NCBI RefSeq assembly: GCF_900106525.1
Contig: NZ_FNOG01000003.1
Location: forward strand, 631,987 to 695,986
DNA: 64,000 nucleotides
Reading direction: 5' to 3'
Source: Lysobacter enzymogenes
Lineage (GTDB): Bacteria; Pseudomonadota; Gammaproteobacteria; Xanthomonadales; Xanthomonadaceae
Every line of letters begins with the position of its first letter. Position 1 is the stretch's first letter. The position numbers were made by a program, and so were the translations under genes. Below, in pieces: positions 59,047-64,000 of this stretch. The notes beneath the pieces are model-generated. The model saw nothing but the letters and a program-made list of their open reading frames with translations, was not told where the DNA came from and did no database searches.

Positions 59047-59061
59047 GCGTGTGGGAGGTTC

Positions 59062-59550
59062 TCAGGGCGAGGGCGTCGGGATCGGTTCGTAGCCGGGTTG
59101 GTAATAGCCGCGCGCGCCGGATTCGCCGCTCAGCTCGCCGCCTTGGCAGCGGTAGCTGTTCTCGTCGTAGGAAAAGGTGGTGACGATCGCCGAGCGCGTT
59201 TCGTCGCGGCGGCGGAATTGCGCGCCGATCTGCGCCCGGTACGCGGCCTGCTCGCGGCCGGATTCGGTTACGCCGTCGCTGATCACCAGCATCTGCCGGG
59301 TGACGCCGGGCTCGGTCTCGCGCGGCTGCGCTTCGGCCCGGGCGCGGTCGTCGCGCGCGGTTTGTTCGAGGAAGGCTTTGCACGCGGCGTAGTCGGGGAA
59401 GCTGCGCGGCGGGATCGGGAAGCCGGGCAGGTGGCCGCTGGCGAAGGCGCCGGGCGCGGCGGCGAGCGACAGCGCGAGCAACGCGGCCAGCGGCCGGCCC
59501 AGACGGCGGCGATGAGATCCGCAAGAACGCGCGGCGACGGCTTCTTCCAT
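59062..59550 (-). CDS. Hypothetical secreted protein
   Basis: 162 aa. A basic N-terminus and hydrophobic stretch (about 18-37, LAALLALSLAAAPGAFA) form a signal peptide. The rest holds two Cys (YAACKAFLE and SYRCQGGE) and the DYAACKAFL helix; no family is recognised. ATG at 59550; a further upstream in-frame start at 59628 is less likely. It is downstream of the giant repeat protein on the same strand, 138 bases after its stop, and may be co-expressed. Confidence 0.65.
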   Translation of the reverse strand: MEEAVAARSCGSHRRRLGRPLAALLALSLAAAPGAFASGHLPGFPIPPRSFPDYAACKAFLEQTARDDRARAEAQPRETEPGVTRQMLVISDGVTESGREQAAYRAQIGAQFRRRDETRSAIVTTFSYDENSYRCQGGELSGESGARGYYQPGYEPIPTPSP

Positions 59551-59688
59551 GAGCGTGGACTCCCGATGCGGCGCGTGCGGGAGCACGCGGCGTCCGCGCA
59601 GTATCGCAGCACCGCGGCCGCACGCCACCCGCAGGCGCGCGATTCGGCAATCGCCCGCGCGCCGCAGTGCGGCGCGCGGGCGGGACGC

Positions 59689-62600
59689 TCACGGCGTCGG
59701 CATCGGCTCCAGCAGCACCGTGGTCTGCAAGCCGGGCCAACCGATCGCGGCGGTCTCCAGGAGGTACTCGCCGGTGGCCGGTAGCGGCGGCAGTTCCCAG
59801 GTGCCGTTCGGCGCGGTGCTGAAGGCGTCGAAGTCGGACAGGCGTTCGCCCGGGCGGCGCACGCCGTAGTACGCCTGATAGCCCGCCGGCAGGGTGGCTT
59901 GTCCCGATACCGTCAGGCGCAGACGTTGCCGGTAGGTGCCTTGGAAACTCAGCAACACGTTCTGGCCGCTGCGCAGGTTCAAGGTTTGCGGCGTGCCCAG
60001 TTGCAAGGCGGCCTGGTAGGTGGTGCTCAGGGTCGCGCGCACGCGGAACTGCATCGGCCGGATCACCGACTTCTGGCTCACGCTGATTTCGTAGCGGCCG
60101 GCCTGCTGCGTTTGCACCGAGTGGGCGCAGCCTTGCTCGCTGTCGCTGATGTAGCACGAACCGCCGTCGACGGCGAAGCCGCCTTCCGGCGCCGGGCCGT
60201 CCGGGGCGATGCCGAAACGCAGCTTGGCGCCGGCCGGAGCCTGGAAGCTCACGCGCATCGGCGCGCCCGGCTGCGGCGAGGCGAACACCACCGCATCGCC
60301 GTCGATCTCGATGCCGTCGAGCGGCTGGTTGCGGCCGAGCCAGATCTGCGCGCCCAAGGCGTCGCCGAGCGGCGGATCGATGGACAGGGTGTATTCGCCG
60401 CTCTGGGTCAGATCGGCAATGCGCATCGACACGCCGTCGGAGTGGCTATAGTCGCGGATCGTCTCGCCATCGGGCCCGCGCAGCGTGTACTCGATGTAGC
60501 GGAACATCGGCCCCGGCGGCGGCGGCGCCAGCCGCTGCACGTCGGCGACGGCGAGATACAGATCGTCGCCGGGTCCCGCGTTGAAGCGCAGGCGTACGTT
60601 GCGGCCCCAGCGGTCCTGCTGCAGCGCCAGCGTCTGGCCCAGCGTCAGCGGCAGTTCCAGGTCGGAGCTCAGCGTCGCGCGGAAACTGTAAGGCCCTTGC
60701 TCGCTGGGCGGATCGATCTTGAGCGTGTAGCGGCCGCCGGCCAGTCCGTCGAGGTTGAACGCGCAGCTCTTGTCCATCTCGCGGCACAGCTCGCGGCGCA
60801 CCACGCTGCCGTCGGCGGCGGACAGGGTCAAGTCGAGCGGGAACGATTGCAGGCCGACGAGCCGGTCCATGCCCAGGCCCAGGCGCGCGCCGGGTTCGAC
60901 CTGGAACGACAGCCGCACGGTCTGGTCGAGCAACTGCGTGGCGATCTCGCGCGGCGGTCCGTCGACGACCAACTCGTCGGCGAAGTCGTCGATCATCGCC
61001 ACGCGCGCGGACATGGTCGCGCCGTACTCGGGATCGATGCGCACGCGGTGGCGGCCGGCGGCGACGCTTTCCCGGCTGATGCCGCCGCTGCCGTTGGGGC
61101 CGATCGAATTCCTGGCGATCTCGTAGCCGGCCGGAACCTGCAGGGCGTAGCGAACGAAGCGGCCGATCGGCGCGGTGATCTGGCCGCTGACGGCGACGTT
61201 GAGGTTCTCGCCGGCGGCGGCGTCGTACTCCAGCGTGGCGTTCTGGCCGATCCGCGCGATCTGCAGCTCCAGCGGCTGCGAACGCGACAGCGGCAGCACC
61301 AGATCCTCGCTGACCGCCGCGCGCAGGCTCAGCGTGCCCTGGCCGTCGTGCGGGACGATCTCGACCGTGTACACATCGGCAGCGAGATCGCGCAGGTCGA
61401 TATCGCAGCCGCCGCGCGCGGCGTCGGCGTGGCATTGCTCGCTGGCGACGACGGCGTTGCGCGAGTTGCGCACGGTGGCGTCGGCGTACGACGCGCTGCC
61501 GGTCAGTTGCAGCTCGGCGATGCCGATGCCGAGATCGCTGCGGCGCGGATTGGCGAAGCTGAAACTCGCGCGCGCGCCGGAGGCCTGGGTGGACAGCGCC
61601 ACCGGTTCGGCGCCGATCGCGGTGGAACCGCTGGCCTGGGTCAGGGTGGCCTGCACGGTCGCGAGTTCGCCTTGTTGCGGATCCACGTACCAGGCGTAGC
61701 GCCCGGCCTTGGTCGCGGCGGCCACCAGCGTCTGCGCGCCGGCGGCGGGCGGCTTGACTAAGTAGGTCGTGCCGTCCGGGCCGACCAGGCTGTAGCCGAT
61801 CGGGCGCTGCGCCGGGGTCGTGTCCGGCGACACATTGAGCTGCAGCACTTCGTTGGCGGCGAGATCGAACGCGAAGCGGCCGTTGCGGCCGTAGCGGTCC
61901 AGGCTCAGGGTGGCGCTGCCGCCGACGGCGATATCGGCCGTGCGTTCGCTGCTCAGCGCGGCGCTGAAGCGGGCGGTGGCGCCGGCCGGCGGCGTGAGCA
62001 CGGCGGTGTAGATGCCGGGCGGCAGGTAACTGGCGTACACCGCCAGCGATTGATCGCAGCCGCCGTTGGCCGGCAGACACGGTTTCGACGGCAGTGCCGA
62101 GCTGCCGTTGGGCTTGAACACCTGCAAGCTGGCCGGCTGGGCGCTGCCGGCGATGCTGAGGTTGCCGATGCCCAGGCCGAGCGGACGCCCGGTTTCTAGC
62201 GCGAACTGCATGCGCAGCGGCAGGCCCGGTTCGGAGACGAAGTCGCGCACTGCGCCGTCGGCGACCAGGATGTTGGCGGCGCCGTATCCGGCCGCGAGCG
62301 TGGCGGTGTAGGTCGCGCCGTGGTCAGGATCGATGCGCAGGCGGTAGGTTCCGCGCTCCAACATGACTAGGTCGACCACTCCATGCGCGTCGGCGAAGGC
62401 GAAGCTTTGCGCGATGCTGCCGCTGGGTGAGTACAGCGCGTAGCGCACCTCGCGCCCGGCCGGTTGCGTGGTTTGCGCGCTCAATTGCAGATGTCTGGGG
62501 ACGGCGATGCTGATGGTTGCCGTCGCGTTGCGCCCACGGCGGTCGAGGGTGATGGGGATGCCGTAGCCCGAGCTCAGGTTGGTGGACAGGTCGCGGCTCA

Positions 62601-64000
62601 GGGTCGCGGCGAAGCGCAGCGTCGCGCCGGACGGCGGCTGCACGCGCGCGGTGTAGCGGCCGGCGGCGAGCGCCGGCAGGTTGGCGCCGCAGCCGTCGTC
62701 GGCGGCCGCGCAGGACAGGCTCGCGACGCTGCCGCCGCTGCCTTGCACGGTCAGCGTCGCCGGCGCCGCGGAGCCGGGCGTGGTCAGGCCGGATAGGCCC
62801 AGTCCGTAGTCGCCGGCTTGGGCGATGTCGAAGCCGAATTCGATCGCCTCGTCGGCGCTGTCGGTTTGCACCGACAGCGAGGCGCCGTCGACGACGACAT
62901 CGGCCGCGACCAGCGCCGCGCGTGCGCTGGCGTTTTTGGGCTTGGCCGGCGCCATCGCGCGCGTGGCGACGGACGATGCCGGCTGCGATGCGCGCACCGC
63001 GGCCGCGACGCGCGCCGGCTTCGGCTGCGCGCCGTCTTGCTCGCGCTGCGCGTTGTTCGCGCCGGCCGTTGCCGGCGCCGGTGGCAGCGCCGGCGCCGTA
63101 TCGGCGCGCGCCGCGCCGGTGGCGAAGTCGATCAGGGTCGGCGCCAGCGGTCGGCCGCTGCGCGCATGCGCGCCGTCGACCAGCAGCGAGTAATCGGCGT
63201 TGGTTTGCAAGCGCTGGCGCGGCGTCACGAACAGCAGGCGCCCGGCTTCGGCCGGCGTCACCTGCACCGCGGCGTAGCCGTCGGGACCAAGCAGGGTGAC
63301 GCTGGCGGCGTTGAGCTCGCCTGCGCGCAGCGGTTCGCTGAAGCGCAGCGACAAGCGCGCGTCGGTGGCGACGCCGGATTGTCCGTGGCGCGGCGAGGAG
63401 TCGCTCAATCGCGGTGCGCTCGCGCCCGTCGCCGCTTCGCCCGCGGCGGCGCTGGCGGCGCCGCGCGCCGGGTCGTAGAGCTGGTCCTGCGTCAGCGCGC
63501 GGCCGTGCGCGTCGACGCCTTCGAACAGGCGCACGCGGCCGTCGGCTTCGACCCGGGCGCGGTGCGCCAGGCGCATCGGTGCCGGTGCCGCGGGCGCCGC
63601 GCGGCCGCCGCGCTCATCCCAGACTTCGGCGCGCGCGCCGGCATCGGCGGCTGCGGTCCAGCCGCCGGTGAGCAGCAGGCGTCCGTCGCTGAGCACGCTG
63701 GCGGCATGGCCGGCGCGCGCGGACAGCGGCACCTCGAACGCGGGCGTCAGCGTGTAGGCGGCCGGATCGAACCACAGCCCGCCGGCTTGCAGGCGATTGT
63801 CCGCATCCACGCCGCCCCACAGCAGCGCGCGCCCGCTCGGCAGCAGGCTCAGGCTGGCGTAGCGGCGCGGCGAGGGCAGCGGCCAGCGCCGCAGAGTGCG
63901 GCCGTCGGTGCGGTCTTGCACGCGCTTGAGCGCGCGGCCGTCGCGTTCGAGCACCAGCCAGCTGCCGTCGGGCAATTGGGTGCGCGCTTCGCGCGGATGC
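59689..64000 (-). CDS. Giant repeat protein: Kelch-like, Ig-like (SbsA/Big_5) and five A/B beta-sandwich pairs; 5' end outside window
   Basis: At least 1436 codons; the frame is open to the window edge, so the N-terminus is missing. Residues below count from 63975. Kelch-like repeats (about 30-155, RAGHAASVLSDGRLLLTGGW), one bacterial Ig/SbsA domain (about 188-288, SDSSPRHGQSGVATDARLSL), an Ala/Pro linker, then from about 360 ten modules of about 107 residues alternating in type: A modules with a close Cys pair, and B modules with a GRNA/GQNA strand and P-x-GR-x-x-x-Y. The protein is likely extracellular or surface-exposed. Architecture resembles PPC-type beta-sandwich tails; no catalytic domain is visible in this part. 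Confidence 0.85.
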   Translation of the reverse strand, partial: HPREARTQLPDGSWLVLERDGRALKRVQDRTDGRTLRRWPLPSPRRYASLSLLPSGRALLWGGVDADNRLQAGGLWFDPAAYTLTPAFEVPLSARAGHAASVLSDGRLLLTGGWTAAADAGARAEVWDERGGRAAPAAPAPMRLAHRARVEADGRVRLFEGVDAHGRALTQDQLYDPARGAASAAAGEAATGASAPRLSDSSPRHGQSGVATDARLSLRFSEPLRAGELNAASVTLLGPDGYAAVQVTPAEAGRLLFVTPRQRLQTNADYSLLVDGAHARSGRPLAPTLIDFATGAARADTAPALPPAPATAGANNAQREQDGAQPKPARVAAAVRASQPASSVATRAMAPAKPKNASARAALVAADVVVDGASLSVQTDSADEAIEFGFDIAQAGDYGLGLSGLTTPGSAAPATLTVQGSGGSVASLSCAAADDGCGANLPALAAGRYTARVQPPSGATLRFAATLSRDLSTNLSSGYGIPITLDRRGRNATATISIAVPRHLQLSAQTTQPAGREVRYALYSPSGSIAQSFAFADAHGVVDLVMLERGTYRLRIDPDHGATYTATLAAGYGAANILVADGAVRDFVSEPGLPLRMQFALETGRPLGLGIGNLSIAGSAQPASLQVFKPNGSSALPSKPCLPANGGCDQSLAVYASYLPPGIYTAVLTPPAGATARFSAALSSERTADIAVGGSATLSLDRYGRNGRFAFDLAANEVLQLNVSPDTTPAQRPIGYSLVGPDGTTYLVKPPAAGAQTLVAAATKAGRYAWYVDPQQGELATVQATLTQASGSTAIGAEPVALSTQASGARASFSFANPRRSDLGIGIAELQLTGSASYADATVRNSRNAVVASEQCHADAARGGCDIDLRDLAADVYTVEIVPHDGQGTLSLRAAVSEDLVLPLSRSQPLELQIARIGQNATLEYDAAAGENLNVAVSGQITAPIGRFVRYALQVPAGYEIARNSIGPNGSGGISRESVAAGRHRVRIDPEYGATMSARVAMIDDFADELVVDGPPREIATQLLDQTVRLSFQVEPGARLGLGMDRLVGLQSFPLDLTLSAADGSVVRRELCREMDKSCAFNLDGLAGGRYTLKIDPPSEQGPYSFRATLSSDLELPLTLGQTLALQQDRWGRNVRLRFNAGPGDDLYLAVADVQRLAPPPPGPMFRYIEYTLRGPDGETIRDYSHSDGVSMRIADLTQSGEYTLSIDPPLGDALGAQIWLGRNQPLDGIEIDGDAVVFASPQPGAPMRVSFQAPAGAKLRFGIAPDGPAPEGGFAVDGGSCYISDSEQGCAHSVQTQQAGRYEISVSQKSVIRPMQFRVRATLSTTYQAALQLGTPQTLNLRSGQNVLLSFQGTYRQRLRLTVSGQATLPAGYQAYYGVRRPGERLSDFDAFSTAPNGTWELPPLPATGEYLLETAAIGWPGLQTTVLLEPMPTP

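Noticed and set aside
59899-61761. 620-codon plus-strand frame opposite the giant repeat protein
   Set aside because: Antisense shadow; the minus-strand frame has clear periodic domains.

Overview
The window is a high-GC chromosome segment from a gammaproteobacterium of the Xanthomonadaceae, most likely a Lysobacter. The reasons are the GC-rich codon use, the rnr-rlmB, oprO-like/pstS/pstCAB-phoU and murJ-ribF-ileS-lspA-ispH neighbourhoods, several secreted lytic enzymes (lysyl-endopeptidase-like protease, S8 subtilase, GH19-like and GH16-like enzymes), and the dense intergenic repeats typical of that group. Genus is an inference; no rRNA is present.

Layout. 0-3 kb: a PD40-type protein (cut by the window edge), a CGNR zinc-finger regulator and a secreted serine protease. 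3.3-8 kb: RNase R, RlmB, a guanidine-II riboswitch ahead of an SMR guanidinium exporter, and a GNAT acetyltransferase. 8-10.6 kb: a GH19-like hydrolase, an unrecognised protein and RNase T. 10.7-13.5 kb: an ECF sigma factor followed by an HvfA/HvfB/HvfC (bufferin-type) RiPP operon, whose precursor has seven Cys in EGKCG-like motifs. 13.9-23.1 kb: the phosphate module, phoU-pstB-pstA-pstC, two tandem pstS genes and an OprO/OprP-type porin, with 11-bp phased Pho-box-like arrays ahead of three of the genes; a LysM protein sits inside it on the other strand. 23.2-28.3 kb: Nth with a histone-like tail, a Cys-containing small protein, a crotonase, an FKBP-like protein, and a DUF1289-CoA pyrophosphatase-sulfurtransferase operon. 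28.3-33.3 kb: a tandem repeat array, a PstS-OmpA fusion, an ECI-type enoyl-CoA isomerase coupled to a DUF4139 lipoprotein, and a PCu(A)C copper chaperone. 33.4-41.1 kb: a thioesterase coupled to UvrA, an OmpA lipoprotein and a subtilase. 41.1-42.3 kb: a 1.2-kb stretch without genes. 42.3-52.5 kb: the housekeeping block rplU-rpmA-obgE, rpsT, murJ, ribF, ileS, lspA, ispH. 52.6-64 kb: an autotransporter, a delta-60 repeat protein, a GH16-like lipoprotein behind a LacI-type palindrome, tRNA-Thr(CGT), a small secreted protein, and a very large repeat protein that runs off the window end.

Two physiological themes stand out: phosphate starvation (high-affinity transporter, outer-membrane channel, extra phosphate-binding paralogues) and copper/metal handling (Hvf/bufferin operon, PCu(A)C). 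At least four intergenic repeat families, mostly as inverted pairs, fill many of the gaps between genes.
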